A DNA stretch of 64,000 nt, taken from positions 124,001-188,000 of the forward strand of contig JAFSIQ010000039.1 in NCBI GenBank assembly GCA_017439675.1. Reading direction: 5' to 3'. Source of the DNA: Lachnospiraceae bacterium (GTDB lineage Bacteria; Bacillota; Clostridia; Lachnospirales; Lachnospiraceae). The notes under the pieces are model-generated. The model had not been told where the DNA came from and searched no databases. It saw only the letters and a list, made by a program, of their open reading frames with translations. The translations under genes and the position numbers were made by a program. Each line of letters starts with the position of its first letter. Position 1 is the stretch's first letter. This document shows, piece after piece, positions 51,117 to 63,300 of this stretch.

Positions 51117-53966
51117 TTAAGTTTTCCTATACCTAGCTTTGTTACTGACACCTTTCTTTTTGAGCATTGCCTTGTAAGCTTTATATTTTTCTTTAGGCAC
51201 TTTAATGGTCGCTTTGGCCTTAATACCTTTAAATGCCTTAGCACCCACCTTTTTTGTTGTAAGTCTCTTTGTCTTAATTGTGATTGTCTGTAACTCTTTA
51301 CACTTTTCAAATGCACTTTTCCCAATTTTAGAAACCTTTGAAGGAATCACGATCGACCGCAAAGAGATACATTTATAAAATGCTTTATCGCCGATGCTAG
51401 TCACATTCTTGCCCATCTTCACGCTCTTCAAACTCTTGCATCCATAGAATGCATTCTTCCCAATCGTTTTCACATTTTTTCCAATCATAACTGTCTTTAG
51501 CTTTGTACATCCACGGAATGCGTTGGCCCCAATTGTGATAATGTTACTTCCTATCGTAACCTTTGTAAGCTTCTTATTATCACGAAAAGCATTCTTCGCA
51601 ATGCTGGTTACCTTGTAAGTCTTATCGCCAATGACGATAGTAGCTGGAATAACCAAAGTTGTGGCATCGGCATCATGGGACTTTACATATACCACCGTGT
51701 TATTCTTACCTTCATTTGCTATGATATACTCCGCCTTGCTATCTTTGTCTATTATGGAAGCTTGGTTATCAGATTCACCAGAACCATCAGAAGACCCCTC
51801 ATTTCCCGAAGAATCCGTAGTACCACTTGATTCCACCGCACTAACAGTCAAAACTCCATCTTCCACTGTCACTTCATAGTTATCACTTGTAATTGTTCCT
51901 GTAATCTTATATGTACCTGCTGGCGAATCCTTGGTGGCTGTTGTTGTTAAAACAACCTTCCACTCATCGGTTGTGTCTCCGTCAACCAATGTCCCTTCTG
52001 TTACAGTATAAGTAAATGTTGGATTCTCTTTGCCCTGCTTTCGCTGTGCGTCATCCACACGAATGGTGATGGGTTTCTTTGTAATCTCTATCTTTCTGCT
52101 TGCACTTTTCATTCCGTAACCACCACTGGAAACCTTACAATAATAGGTGTATTCGCCTACCTTCTTATTAGTTGGCAGCTTATAAGAAGCAGCCGTTGCA
52201 CCATTCACTGCTTTTCCGTTTTCGTACCACTGGTATGTTATCACCTCAGTCCCAAGCGTAGCTGTTGCAGCCGTTTCAAGTGCTATCGCGTCCGTGTAAC
52301 CATAGACTACCTTTTCACTCTTCGCAGAGGAATCTAGAGAAAATGGAACATATCCGCAGATACACTTCTCTGAGCCATCACCGTAGCTGTGCGCCTGCGC
52401 ATTCACCTTTGTCTCTTTACAAATACTACACACCTCATAAAAGTGCTGCTGCCCGTTAAAGCTTAGCTGCGGTGCATAATGCTTGGTACAGGTAATAGCC
52501 ACTGTACGGTGCTCCTCGCTTACGTTCGCACCATATTCCACAGACGAAATCGTTTTCCCACCAATATCTTCCGGTAAAGAAATTTCAATAGCCTCCTTGG
52601 CATATTCGTATACCCAATCAATCGTTACAGAAATCGTTCCATCCGTCTTTTCTTCATAGGAGGCCTTCACACTCACCCATCCATATCCATCACCAGAAGG
52701 TGTCTCTGTTCCTGCTGGGTAAAAAATGGAAGGAACACGTAATTGTTTTGTTAAATTCTCGTCATAAACGGTATCCCAATATTTTCCCGTTGTTTCCAGG
52801 GTGCTCGGCAATATCATATATTTCAGCCCCGAGCAGTTATAAAATGCTTGCTTCCCGATACTTGTCACACCTTCCGGTACCACAATGGATACCAAACCGC
52901 GACACTCTTCAAAGGCACTCTCACCTATGGATGTAATCTGATTCGGCAGCTCGATTGTCTCTAGAGAAGTACACTCACGAAATGTACATTCCCCAATGGA
53001 TGTAATGTTATCTGACAAGCGAATATTTGTCAGTGCACTACATCCGTAAAACGCTCGTTTCCCCAAGGAAGTGACATTATTTGTCATCTCCACACTTTCC
53101 AAAGAGGTACAGGATGAAAATGCACTTGTACCGATTGTGGTAACCCCGTCAGGAATCACTACAGTTTTAATATTGTCACATCTGGCAAATGCTTTATCTC
53201 CAATGGTTGTTACCCATGCCGGAAGGTTAAATTCCGTCAAACCGGTACATCCGCTAAATGCATTTGTACCAATGGTCTTCACATTTTCTAAAAAGCTCAA
53301 ATCTGTCAAGCTAGTACAATTCATAAACATTTCATCTGGAATGGTTGTCATATTATCCGGCAAATTAACCTCTTCCAGGCTACTGCAATTTACAAATACA
53401 CCTGTGCCAAGATCTGTCAACCCTGCAGGGATAGTAACACTCTTAATGGCTGTATATGTAAAAGCGCTATTTTCCAATGTAGTAAGTGTCGATGGAAGCG
53501 TAACTTCCGAAAGTGAATCACAAGAGGCAAACGCCACCTCCTTAATCGTTTCCATACCCTCCGGCAAATTAATCTTTTTTAAGTTGCCACAATCCCGAAA
53601 TGCGCCGTTTCCAATTCCCAAAATCGTGTCAGGCAAAGTAACAGTCTCCAAAGAATCATTATCATAAAAAGCCGGATCAGAAGATGTCCAGCCAGCTATA
53701 TATTTCACTGTGTAAGCTTTGCCATTGTAGCTTACAACCGACGGAATCGTAAGATTCTTTTCCGTTCCGCTGTAACTAGCCACCGAAGCCACTTCATCAT
53801 CATATAAATAATATTTCAAACCATCCGTTGTCGTTGTAGAACCGATAACACTGGCTGCCTCCGCTTTCACGTCTAGTAGGCACAATAAAAACATTATTAC
53901 CACTATAGCCCACAAAAAATCCAGCAATTTCCTCATACCGAGGACACTCTCACTTCTACATTTCAT
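51117..53966 (-). CDS. Secreted BspA-like leucine-rich repeat protein with Ig/MBG insert
   Basis: About 949 residues from the ATG at 53964-53966 with GGAGG upstream. A signal peptide (IVVIMFLLCLLDVKAEA) comes first, then LRR_5 (BspA/TpLRR) repeats in residues about 75-415 with the rhythm 'IGxxAFxxCxxLxxxxLP' (for example TTIGTSAFSSCTSL). A linker with a CxxC near ICKETK, an Ig-like domain (about 540-620, YQWYENGKAVNGAT) and an MBG-type domain (ITIRVDDAQRKQGKENPTF) follow. A Ser/Gly linker (about 715-745) and a second LRR_5 block (750-920) end in a very basic tail. Such proteins bind host or bacterial surfaces. No sorting signal is visible. Confidence 0.9.
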   Translation of the reverse strand: MKCRSESVLGMRKLLDFLWAIVVIMFLLCLLDVKAEAASVIGSTTTTDGLKYYLYDDEVASVASYSGTEKNLTIPSVVSYNGKAYTVKYIAGWTSSDPAFYDNDSLETVTLPDTILGIGNGAFRDCGNLKKINLPEGMETIKEVAFASCDSLSEVTLPSTLTTLENSAFTYTAIKSVTIPAGLTDLGTGVFVNCSSLEEVNLPDNMTTIPDEMFMNCTSLTDLSFLENVKTIGTNAFSGCTGLTEFNLPAWVTTIGDKAFARCDNIKTVVIPDGVTTIGTSAFSSCTSLESVEMTNNVTSLGKRAFYGCSALTNIRLSDNITSIGECTFRECTSLETIELPNQITSIGESAFEECRGLVSIVVPEGVTSIGKQAFYNCSGLKYMILPSTLETTGKYWDTVYDENLTKQLRVPSIFYPAGTETPSGDGYGWVSVKASYEEKTDGTISVTIDWVYEYAKEAIEISLPEDIGGKTISSVEYGANVSEEHRTVAITCTKHYAPQLSFNGQQHFYEVCSICKETKVNAQAHSYGDGSEKCICGYVPFSLDSSAKSEKVVYGYTDAIALETAATATLGTEVITYQWYENGKAVNGATAASYKLPTNKKVGEYTYYCKVSSGGYGMKSASRKIEITKKPITIRVDDAQRKQGKENPTFTYTVTEGTLVDGDTTDEWKVVLTTTATKDSPAGTYKITGTITSDNYEVTVEDGVLTVSAVESSGTTDSSGNEGSSDGSGESDNQASIIDKDSKAEYIIANEGKNNTVVYVKSHDADATTLVIPATIVIGDKTYKVTSIAKNAFRDNKKLTKVTIGSNIITIGANAFRGCTKLKTVMIGKNVKTIGKNAFYGCKSLKSVKMGKNVTSIGDKAFYKCISLRSIVIPSKVSKIGKSAFEKCKELQTITIKTKRLTTKKVGAKAFKGIKAKATIKVPKEKYKAYKAMLKKKGVSNKARYRKT

Positions 53967-53981
53967 CCTATTTACCTCCAA

Positions 53982-54306
53982 CTCTCTCTAGTGTCAAGCG
54001 CCCTTTTTATACACTCAGTTTTATATTAGCACATTGTCTTTTACTACACAAACACGTACAATAGGCATTTTCGACCGTTTAATCCGATTACTAACGTAAT
54101 GGAAATCCACGATACAAACCTTTCTATTTCTCTTCTTTTATCGTTTATTTCCTTGACTTTTTCTTCCATATTCTATACAATTTACTTTAGTCATTAAAAG
54201 CGTTAAAGCTTTGAATTTAAAAAGTAAAACTTAACAATAGCATTATTATGTATGTGAAAGAAACGCTTAATAAATACAACATTCATAGGAACAAAGGAGA
54301 AGAATT
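53982..54306. other. Divergent intergenic region between the LRR and acyl-CoA synthetase genes
   Basis: About 325 bp. A + strand promoter has -35 TTGACT (54153-54158), 17-bp spacer and -10 TACAAT (54176-54181), about 125 bp upstream of the acyl-CoA synthetase ATG. The leader contains TTAAAAGCGTTAAAGC and, some 60 bp later, AAACGCTTAA, an inverted pair resembling imperfect catabolite-responsive elements; this is a guess. The LRR promoter side is AT-rich with nothing firm. Confidence 0.5.
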
Positions 54307-55941
54307 ATGCCGATTACCGAAGTATTGGAACGCAATGTCAAGATGTATCCCAATGACATTTGCTTGGTAGAAATCAACCCAGAAGTAACCGAAACCCGTC
54401 GCGTTACCTGGAAAGAATATGAATTGATGGAACCAAACCCATCCACCCACTATAGAAGGGAAATCACATGGTCTGTTATGGACGAGAAGGCAAACCGTTT
54501 TGCGAACCTTTTGATTAGCCGCGGAATCAAGAAGGGCGACAAGGTTGCCATTTTGTTGATGAACTGTTTAGAGTGGTTACCAATCTATTTTGGTATTTTA
54601 AAGACAGGAGCATTGGCAGTTCCTTTGAACTTCCGCTACGCACCAGACGAGATTGAGTACTGTGTTAACTTGGCTGATGTGGATATCCTTGTATTTGGTC
54701 CAGAATTCATCGGACGTGTAGAGGAAATTGCAGACAATATTAGCAAGAACCGTTTATTATTCTACGTTGGTGACAATTGTCCTTCCTTTGCAGAGGATTA
54801 CAATTCCATGACGGCGAACTGTTCTTCTATGTCACCTAATATCCGTTTAACTGATGCAGATGATGCAGCGATTTATTTTTCTTCTGGAACTACAGGTTTT
54901 CCGAAGGCAATTTTACATAACCACGAAAGCTTGATGCACTCCTGCCGTGTAGAGCAGAATCATCACAGCCAGACAAGGGAGGACGTATTCCTTTGTATCC
55001 CACCTCTGTATCACACCGGAGCAAAGATGCACTGGTTTGGTAGCTTCCTTGCCGGAAGCAAGGCAGTATTGTTAAAGGGTACAAAGCCAGAATATATCCT
55101 AGATGCAGTATCTAAGGAGCACTGTACAATCGTTTGGTTGTTAGTACCTTGGGCACAGGATATCTTAGAAGCCATCGAAAGTGGCAGAGTCAATCTCGCT
55201 GATTATGAGTTAGACCAGTGGAGATTGATGCACATTGGTGCACAGCCAGTTCCTCCAAGCTTAATTAAAAAATGGAAAGAAATCTTCCCGAACCACCAGT
55301 ATGATACCAACTACGGTTTGAGTGAGTCTATCGGACCAGGTTGTGTACACCTTGGCGTGGAGAACATCCACAAGGTTGGTGCCATCGGCAAAGCCGGATT
55401 TGGATGGGAAGTTAAGATTATTGACGAACAGGGTAATACTGTGGAACGCGGTGGTGTTGGCGAATTATGTGTAAAGGGTCCTGGTGTTATGACCTGCTAC
55501 TACCATGACGAGAAAGCAACCAACGAGGTATTACATGACGGATGGTTATACACCGGTGATATGGCGCAGGAGGACGAAGATGGCTTTATCTTCCTTGTTG
55601 ACCGTAAGAAGGATGTTATCATCAGTGGTGGTGAAAACATTTATCCAGTACAGATTGAGGACTTTATCCGCACTCATAATGCAGTACATGATATTGCCGT
55701 TATCGGTCTCCCAGACAAGCGTCTCGGTGAAATTACATGTGCTATTATTGAGGTGAAAGAGGGCATGACTATGACAGAGGATGATGTAAATGAGCTTTGC
55801 AAGCAGCTTCCGCGTTACAAAAGACCTCGCCAGATTATCTTTGCAGATATCCCTCGTAACCCAACGGGTAAGATTGAGAAGCCAAAGCTTCGTGAAATGT
55901 ATGCCGGCGGTAGCGTGGTTGACGCACAGAACAGAGGATAA
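54307..55941 (+). CDS. Acyl-CoA synthetase / AMP-dependent CoA ligase
   Basis: 544 residues of the ANL superfamily. The P-loop-like motif YFSSGTTGFPKAIL lies near residues 190-203. The later motifs are NYGLSESIGPG, the YTGDMAQEDEDGFIFLVDRKKD hinge (A8) and NPTGKIEKPKL (A10) with the catalytic lysine. It activates a carboxylic acid, probably a medium or long fatty acid or an aromatic acid, to its CoA thioester. AAAGGAG precedes the ATG. It stands alone on the + strand and ends at a good terminator. The substrate cannot be told from the sequence. Confidence 0.94.
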   Translation: MPITEVLERNVKMYPNDICLVEINPEVTETRRVTWKEYELMEPNPSTHYRREITWSVMDEKANRFANLLISRGIKKGDKVAILLMNCLEWLPIYFGILKTGALAVPLNFRYAPDEIEYCVNLADVDILVFGPEFIGRVEEIADNISKNRLLFYVGDNCPSFAEDYNSMTANCSSMSPNIRLTDADDAAIYFSSGTTGFPKAILHNHESLMHSCRVEQNHHSQTREDVFLCIPPLYHTGAKMHWFGSFLAGSKAVLLKGTKPEYILDAVSKEHCTIVWLLVPWAQDILEAIESGRVNLADYELDQWRLMHIGAQPVPPSLIKKWKEIFPNHQYDTNYGLSESIGPGCVHLGVENIHKVGAIGKAGFGWEVKIIDEQGNTVERGGVGELCVKGPGVMTCYYHDEKATNEVLHDGWLYTGDMAQEDEDGFIFLVDRKKDVIISGGENIYPVQIEDFIRTHNAVHDIAVIGLPDKRLGEITCAIIEVKEGMTMTEDDVNELCKQLPRYKRPRQIIFADIPRNPTGKIEKPKLREMYAGGSVVDAQNRG

Positions 55942-56006
55942 CTGACATCCTCATCTATCACAATTATATTTCAACCGTTATATATCCTAGAATGAACTAA
56001 AACAAC

Positions 56007-56040
56007 AAGACCTCTTGGAGATTTATATCCGAGAGGTCTT
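56007..56040 (+). terminator. Terminator of the acyl-CoA synthetase gene
   Basis: Twelve-bp arms (56007-56018 and 56029-56040; one G-T pair) with a 10-nt loop lie about 65 bp past the stop. The tail ATCCCTTTTA is only moderately T-rich. Confidence 0.7.
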
Positions 56041-56082
56041 ATCCCTTTTATACACTATATTGAAATATCCATTCTCATTTTA

Positions 56083-56547
56083 TCACTGTATCTTATATAA
56101 TCGAACAAGCCAAAATGCTATGTCACCAAATATCATTAACATAAACAATATCGTATACCATACTGGCAGATTTATCGCAAACACTTGGCATGCAACCAAA
56201 TATGTAAAATTCACAATCATAATCAATTTCATTGTCTGTATCATATATTTCAATGTTCGATACACCCTTTCTCTATTTTCCTCAGTAACCTTTACCCCTG
56301 TATTCCACGCTTGTGGAAATAGAGAAATCAATGTAATAAACAAATAGAGAATCCATTCTATAATTGGAAGAAGTACAATTCCTTCTTTTCCTTCCCATCG
56401 GTCCACTTGACCTAGAGCATCATAGTGCGCTGGTATTTGATTCGGAATCTTTTCCCACATCGCAATTAAGCAAATCACTGTTCCCACAAGCATAAGCAAA
56501 CAAAACACTTCTATAATAATGTCAATTTTACTATTATTTACTTTCAT
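56083..56547 (-). CDS. DUF1648 membrane protein
   Basis: About 154 residues from the ATG at 56545-56547 (MKVNNSKIDI), preceded by AGGAG; the longer frame has no site. Four helices are present. IPNQIPAHYDALGQVDRWEGKEG between the first two helices is the DUF1648 signature, a 'P-x-H-(F/Y)-x-x-x-G' loop. DUF1648 proteins are often paired with GntR or ArsR regulators (SdpI-like); none lies here. Function unknown; an immunity role as in SdpI is only an analogy. Confidence 0.9.
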   Translation of the reverse strand: MKVNNSKIDIIIEVFCLLMLVGTVICLIAMWEKIPNQIPAHYDALGQVDRWEGKEGIVLLPIIEWILYLFITLISLFPQAWNTGVKVTEENRERVYRTLKYMIQTMKLIMIVNFTYLVACQVFAINLPVWYTILFMLMIFGDIAFWLVRLYKIQ

Positions 56548-56642
56548 AGTATTTCTCCTGTTCTTACACAAATTCGAACTCACATAAGTTCTACTTTTCC
56601 ATAATCATCACAACAATTATACTACATTTTTATATAACACAA

Positions 56643-56673
56643 GAGGTAAGCACACTCTAAATGCACTTACCTC
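56643..56673 (-). terminator. Terminator of the rpoBC operon
   Basis: Twelve-nt arms (56643-56654 and 56662-56673), eight Watson-Crick pairs plus four that include two G-U, with a 7-nt loop, lie about 10 bp past the rpoC stop. The following T-tract is weak. Confidence 0.6.
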
Positions 56674-56681
56674 CATAAATA

Positions 56682-59600
56682 TTATTCTTCCGTTGTCTCA
56701 ACAACTTCTGCCACTACTTCTTCCGTTTCCACTGTCTCTACAGCTTCCTCTGTTGCTTCCGCTCCTTCTTCAGGCACTAATTCACTGCTGTCAAAGTTCT
56801 CAACAACTTCTTCGCTATCAAGCTTCACGCTACGATAACGCTTCATACCTGTACCTGCAGGAATCAACTTACCAATCAATACGTTCTCCTTCAAACCAAT
56901 CAATGGATCAACCTTACCCTTGATTGCTGCCTCTGTAAGAACCTTGGTTGTCTCCTGGAAGGATGCAGCTGACAAGAATGAATTTGTAGCAAGAGAGGCC
57001 TTAGTAATACCCAGCATAACCTGAGTACCCTGTGCAGGCTCCTTGCCTTCCGCAATGGCCTTTTCATTGGCATCATTATAGTCTAATACGTCTACCAAAG
57101 TACCCGGTAAGTATTCCGTATCTCCGCCAACTTCAACCTTAATCTTCTTAAGCATCTGACGTACAATAACCTCAATATGCTTATCGTTGATATCTACACC
57201 CTGTAAGCGGTAAACCTTCTGTACCTCACGAATCATGTAATCCTGAACAGCACGAACACCCTTAATCTTAAGGATATCATGTGGATTAACCGAACCGATT
57301 GTAATCTCATCACCAGCTTCTACCATCTGGCCATCCAATACCTTAATTCTAGAATCATAAGGAATTAAATATGCCTTAGACTCACCAGTCTCATCGTTGG
57401 TTACAACAACCTCACGCTTCTTCTTTGTATCGCGAATCTGTACCTTACCACCAAACTCAGTGATAATAGCAAGTCCCTTTGGTTTACGAGCCTCAAATAA
57501 CTCTTCGACACGAGGAAGACCCTGTGTAATATCGTCACCCGCAACACCACCAGTATGGAAAGTTCTCATTGTAAGCTGTGTACCCGGCTCACCAATTGAC
57601 TGAGCAGCGATAATACCAACAGCCTCACCAACCTGAACTGCTGTACCAGTTGCCATGTTGGCACCATAACACTTCGCACAAACACCGATGTGTGACTTAC
57701 AGTTCAAAATATTACGAATCTTAAGCTTTGTAACTGCATTACCATCTGCATCTACACCAGATGCAAGAATTCTCTCAGCGCGCTTTGGTGTAATCATATG
57801 GTTTGCCTTTACAATCATGTTACCATCTTTATCAAATACAGACTCTGCTGCATAACGACCTGTAATACGCTCCTGGAAGCTTTCGATCATTTCTTTACCT
57901 TCCATAAATGCCTCTACTACAGAACCAGGAATCTCACCTGTACCCTCGCAACAGTCAACCTCACGGATAATCAAATCCTGAGATACGTCTACCAAACGAC
58001 GTGTCAAATAACCAGAGTCCGCTGTACGAAGCGCTGTATCAGAAAGACCCTTACGAGCACCATGGGCAGAAATGAAGTACTCCAATACATCAAGACCCTC
58101 ACGGAAGTTTGACTTAATTGGAAGCTCAATGGTACGACCTGTTGTATCCGCCATCAAACCACGCATACCTGCCAACTGCTTAATCTGCTGATTAGAACCA
58201 CGAGCTCCAGACTCAGCCATCATCTTAATATTATTGTAAGTATCAAGACCATCCAACAATGCTTTAGTAAGCTTCTTATCCGCTGCTTCCCAAGTTCTTA
58301 CTACTGCCTGATAACGCTCTTCCTCTGTAACGTAACCATATTTGAACTTCTCCATGATTAACTCTACAGTTTCCTGAGCCTCAGCAAGAATTTCCTTCTT
58401 AGCCGCAGGCACGGTCATTTCTGAAATTGATACGGTAAGTGCACCCTTTGTAGAATACTTATAACCGATACTCTTAATATCATCCAATACTTCTGCAGTC
58501 TTGGTTGCTCCGTGTGTATTGATACACTTATCCAAAATAACCTTTAACTGCTTCTTACCTACAAGGTAATCAATCTCTAACAAGAGCTCATTACCTGGAA
58601 CAGTACGATCTACAATACCCAAATCCTGCGGAATAATCTCGTTAAACAAAATTCTTCCCAATGTAGATTCCACGATAGTAGAACCTTCTGTACCATCTAC
58701 CAAAGTACCCTTCATACGAACCTTAATCTTCGCATGCAAGGTAATCTCACCGTTTTCATATGCAAGAATTGCCTCATTCTTAGACTTAAAAATCTTGCCT
58801 TCGCCCTTGTCTCCTGGTTTATCAATGGTCAAATAATAGATACCAAGTACCATATCCTGTGAAGGAACGGCTACCGGTGCACCATCGGAAGGCTTCAACA
58901 AGTTGTTCGGCGAAAGAAGCAAGAATCTACACTCTGCCTGTGCTTCTACTGATAATGGCAAATGCACAGCCATCTGGTCACCGTCGAAGTCCGCGTTGTA
59001 AGCAGTACATACCAACGGATGAAGCTTAATCGCCTTACCTTCTACAAGGATAGGCTCAAATGCCTGAATACCAAGTCTGTGAAGTGTCGGAGCACGGTTC
59101 AACATTACAGGATGTTCTTTGATTACATCCTCTAATACATCCCATACTTCAGTCTCTAGCTTCTCAACCATCTTCTTAGCAGACTTAACATTGTGTGCTA
59201 ATTTTCTGGATACTAACTCTTTCATAACAAATGGCTTGAACAACTCAATTGCCATTTCCTTTGGAAGACCACACTGATAAATCTTAAGCTCTGGTCCTAC
59301 TACGATAACGGAACGTCCTGAGTAGTCAACACGTTTACCAAGTAAGTTCTGACGGAAACGTCCCTGCTTACCCTTTAACATATCTGACAAAGACTTAAGC
59401 GCTCTGTTACCAGGTCCTGTTACCGGACGTCCACGACGACCGTTGTCAATCAATGCGTCAACCGCTTCCTGAAGCATACGCTTCTCGTTACGAACAATAA
59501 TATCAGGAGCACCCAACTCCAACAATCTGTTCAAACGGTTGTTACGGTTGATAATTCTTCTATACAAATCATTCAAGTCAGAAGTTGCAAAACGTCCACC

Positions 59601-60362
59601 ATCCAACTGTACCATAGGGCGGATATCTGGCGGAATAACTGGAACTGCATCTAGAATCATCCATTCTGGCTTATTATCAGAGCCTCTAAATGCTTCCACA
59701 ACCTCTAATCTCTTGATAATCTTGGCACGTTTCTGTCCAGTCGCATCCTTGAGTGCATCCTTAAGCGCAACGCCCTCTGTCTCCAAATCGATGGAAGCAA
59801 GCAACTCCTTAACAGCTTCAGCACCCATTCCTACACGGAACTTTCCATAGCCAAATTCTTCCTCTGCATCTCTGTATTCCTTCTCAGTAAGAACCTGCTT
59901 GTAAGCAAGATTTGTCTCACCTGGGTCTAATACAATATAAGATGCAAAGTACAATACCTTTTCTAATGTTCTTGGTGAAATATCAAGAAGCAATCCCATT
60001 CTACTTGGAATACCCTTGAAGTACCAAATGTGCGATACAGGTGCAGCAAGTTCAATGTGACCCATTCTCTCACGTCTAACATTTGCCTTTGTAACCTCTA
60101 CACCACATCGGTCACAGACAACACCCTTATAACGAATCTTTTTGTACTTACCACAATGACATTCCCAGTCCTTGCTTGGTCCAAAAATTTTCTCACAGAA
60201 CAAACCGTCTCTCTCTGGCTTCAATGTTCTGTAGTTGATTGTCTCAGGCTTCTTAACTTCACCTCTTGACCATTCTCTAATCTTATCCGGAGAAGCAAGG
60301 CCAATCTTAATCGCATCAAAATTCATCTGCTGTTCTGTTTCTTGATTATTCATTACTGACAT
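56682..60362 (-). CDS. rpoC: RNA polymerase beta' subunit
   Basis: 1226 residues. The first zinc finger is [23 protein letters not shown], the catalytic Mg site is [12 protein letters not shown], the trigger-loop region is near [19 protein letters not shown], and the second zinc site is [19 protein letters not shown] ([15 protein letters not shown]). A short acidic tail ([13 protein letters not shown]) extends the C-terminus. AAGGAG precedes the ATG. It follows rpoB by 18 bp, the standard arrangement. Confidence 0.98.
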   Translation of the reverse strand: MSVMNNQETEQQMNFDAIKIGLASPDKIREWSRGEVKKPETINYRTLKPERDGLFCEKIFGPSKDWECHCGKYKKIRYKGVVCDRCGVEVTKANVRRERMGHIELAAPVSHIWYFKGIPSRMGLLLDISPRTLEKVLYFASYIVLDPGETNLAYKQVLTEKEYRDAEEEFGYGKFRVGMGAEAVKELLASIDLETEGVALKDALKDATGQKRAKIIKRLEVVEAFRGSDNKPEWMILDAVPVIPPDIRPMVQLDGGRFATSDLNDLYRRIINRNNRLNRLLELGAPDIIVRNEKRMLQEAVDALIDNGRRGRPVTGPGNRALKSLSDMLKGKQGRFRQNLLGKRVDYSGRSVIVVGPELKIYQCGLPKEMAIELFKPFVMKELVSRKLAHNVKSAKKMVEKLETEVWDVLEDVIKEHPVMLNRAPTLHRLGIQAFEPILVEGKAIKLHPLVCTAYNADFDGDQMAVHLPLSVEAQAECRFLLLSPNNLLKPSDGAPVAVPSQDMVLGIYYLTIDKPGDKGEGKIFKSKNEAILAYENGEITLHAKIKVRMKGTLVDGTEGSTIVESTLGRILFNEIIPQDLGIVDRTVPGNELLLEIDYLVGKKQLKVILDKCINTHGATKTAEVLDDIKSIGYKYSTKGALTVSISEMTVPAAKKEILAEAQETVELIMEKFKYGYVTEEERYQAVVRTWEAADKKLTKALLDGLDTYNNIKMMAESGARGSNQQIKQLAGMRGLMADTTGRTIELPIKSNFREGLDVLEYFISAHGARKGLSDTALRTADSGYLTRRLVDVSQDLIIREVDCCEGTGEIPGSVVEAFMEGKEMIESFQERITGRYAAESVFDKDGNMIVKANHMITPKRAERILASGVDADGNAVTKLKIRNILNCKSHIGVCAKCYGANMATGTAVQVGEAVGIIAAQSIGEPGTQLTMRTFHTGGVAGDDITQGLPRVEELFEARKPKGLAIITEFGGKVQIRDTKKKREVVVTNDETGESKAYLIPYDSRIKVLDGQMVEAGDEITIGSVNPHDILKIKGVRAVQDYMIREVQKVYRLQGVDINDKHIEVIVRQMLKKIKVEVGGDTEYLPGTLVDVLDYNDANEKAIAEGKEPAQGTQVMLGITKASLATNSFLSAASFQETTKVLTEAAIKGKVDPLIGLKENVLIGKLIPAGTGMKRYRSVKLDSEEVVENFDSSELVPEEGAEATEEAVETVETEEVVAEVVETTEE

Positions 60363-60380
60363 TCGTCTGCTCTCCTTCCA

Positions 60381-63300
60381 TTACTCTTCGTAATTATCAT
60401 CGTCATAGCTATCATTGTAGTCTTCTGAATATTCGCCCTCTAACTCAAAGCTCTCATCATTCTCATCTACTCCGCCATAACCATGTTCTCTCATCTCAGA
60501 CTCTTCCTGGTTATATTCCATATCGCCATAGTGTCTGATATCGTCATTGCTGTAGTCTGCACTCTCGCCAATTTCAACCTCAGTGTTGTCATCACGAAGA
60601 ACGCGAACATCTAATGCAAGTGACTGGAACTCCTTAAGCAATACCTTAAAGGACTCTGGAATTCCCGGTTCAGGAATATTGTCACCCTTAATAATCGCCT
60701 CGTAAGTCTTCACACGTCCTACAACGTCATCGGACTTCACGGTCAAGATTTCCTGCAAGGTGTAAGATGCACCATAAGCCTCTAAAGCCCAAACCTCCAT
60801 CTCACCGAAACGCTGACCACCAAACTGTGCCTTACCACCAAGTGGCTGCTGTGTTACTAATGAGTACGGACCAGTTGAACGTGCATGAATCTTATCATCA
60901 ACCAAATGATGCAATTTCAAATAATGCATGAAACCGATTGTAACCGGTGAATCGAATTCCTCACCTGTTCTACCATCACGAAGTCTTACTTTACCTGTTC
61001 TATTGATTGGAACTCCCTTCCACTCTTCTCTGTGGTCACGGTTTTCATAAAGATAATCCATTACCTCATCTGCAACCTGAGACTTCCATTTCTTCTCAAA
61101 CACATCCCACTCTTCGTTGACGTAATCGTTCGCCATCTCAAGGGTTTCCATGATATCTTCCTCATTTGCTCCATCAAATACTGGTGTGGAAATCTTAAAT
61201 CCTAACGCTTGAGCAGCAAGACCTAAGTGAATTTCCAATACCTGTCCGATGTTCATACGAGAAGGTACACCAAGTGGATTCAATACAATATCAAGCGGAC
61301 GACCATTTGGCAAGAATGGCATGTCTTCCACAGGAAGAATACGGGAAATAACACCCTTGTTACCATGTCGACCAGCCATCTTATCACCAACGGAAATCTT
61401 TCTCTTCTGTGCAATGTATACACGAACAGATTTATTCACGCCTGGTGGCAACTCGTCCCCTGCTTCTCTTGTAAATACCTTTGTATCCATAACAATACCG
61501 AATGCACCATGTGGCACACGCAAAGAAGTATCTCTTACTTCTCTCGCCTTCTCACCGAAGATAGCACGAAGCAATCTCTCCTCGGCTGTAAGCTCAGTCT
61601 CTCCCTTAGGAGTTACTTTACCAACTAAGATATCACCTGCACGAACTTCAGCACCGATACGGATAATACCGTTCTCATCCAAATCCTTTAATACATCCGG
61701 ACCCAAACCTGCCAAGTCTCTTGTGATTTCCTCTGAACCAAGCTTTGTATCTCTAGCCTCTGCCTCATACTCTTCAATATGAACAGAAGTATATACATCT
61801 TCCTGAACTAATCTCTCACTTAATAATACCGCATCCTCGTAGTTATAACCTTCCCAGGTCATGAATCCGATTAATGGGTTCTTACCAAGTGCGATTTCTC
61901 CGCCCGCTGTAGAAGCACCGTCTGCGATAACATCACCAGCCTTAACCTTCTCACCCTTTACGACAATTGGTCTCTGGTTCATACAGTTACCCTGATTACT
62001 TCTTGCAAACTTGATAACATGGTAAGTATCCTTCGTTCCGTCATCACATTTAATAACGATTTCCTTGCTGGTAGACTTTTCAACAATACCATCGCGTTTT
62101 GCAACGATACACACACCAGAGTCTACTGCAGCCTTTCCTTCCATACCAGTACCTACTACTGGAGCTTCTGTCTTAAGAAGCGGTACCGCCTGACGCTGCA
62201 TGTTAGAACCCATAAGGGCACGGTTCGCATCATCGTTCTCTAAGAAAGGAATCATGGATGTAGCAACAGAGAATACCATCTTAGGAGATACATCCATCAA
62301 ATCTACTCTATTTCTGTCAAACTCAGCAGTCTCCTCGCGATAACGACCTGCAATGTGCGCATTTACAAATGTTCCATCCTCGTTGATTGGCTCATTTGCC
62401 TGTGCTACTACGTAGTTATCCTCTTCGTCTGCTGTCAAATAAATAACCTCATCTGTTACCACTGGATTCTCAGGATTGCTCTTATCAAGCTTACGATAAG
62501 GAGCCTCAACAAATCCGTACTCATTGATTCTCGCATAAGTAGCAAGTGAGTTAATCAAACCGATGTTAGGACCTTCTGGTGTCTCAATTGGACACATTCT
62601 ACCATAGTGTGTATAGTGAACGTCTCGAACCTCGAATCCAGCTCTGTCACGGGATAGACCACCAGGACCAAGTGCCGATAAACGTCTCTTATGTGTCAAC
62701 TCAGAAAGCGGGTTGTTCTGATCCATAAACTGTGACAACTGGGAGCTTCCGAAGAACTCCTTCACTGCTGCCGTAACCGGCTTAATGTTAATCAATGACT
62801 GTGGTGAAATTGTCTCGATATCCTGTGTTGCCATTCTCTCACGTACCACACGCTCAAGTCTTGAAAGACCGATACGGTACTGGTTCTGAAGCAACTCACC
62901 TACTGCACGGATACGACGATTTCCTAAATGGTCAATGTCATCATCAGTACCGATGCCATACTCTAAATGCATGTTGTAGCTGATAGAAGCCAAAATATCT
63001 TCCTTTGTAATGTGCTTTGGAATCAAATCGTGAATATCACGCTTAATTGCACGTTTCAATTCCTCTACATCTGTATACTCTTCTAATAACTGTGCTAAAA
63101 CAGGGTAAAATACATCTTCTGTCACACCAAGTTCTGTCGCATCAAAATCAACATAGTCCTTGATGTCAACCATCATGTTAGAAAGTACCTTCACGTTACG
63201 TGTCTCTGTCTGAATCAAAACATACGGAACGGCTGCATTCTGAATAGCAGTTGCACTCTCTCTTGTAAGCTTGTCTCCTGCATTTGCAAGAATCTCACCC

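Noticed and set aside
53071..53667. Long + strand frame opposite the LRR gene (198 aa)
   Set aside because: Its repetitive hydrophobic pattern is the complement of the LRR repeats; no start signals.
54198..54275. Firm catabolite-responsive element before the acyl-CoA synthetase
   Set aside because: Both half-matches depart from the consensus at two or more key positions.
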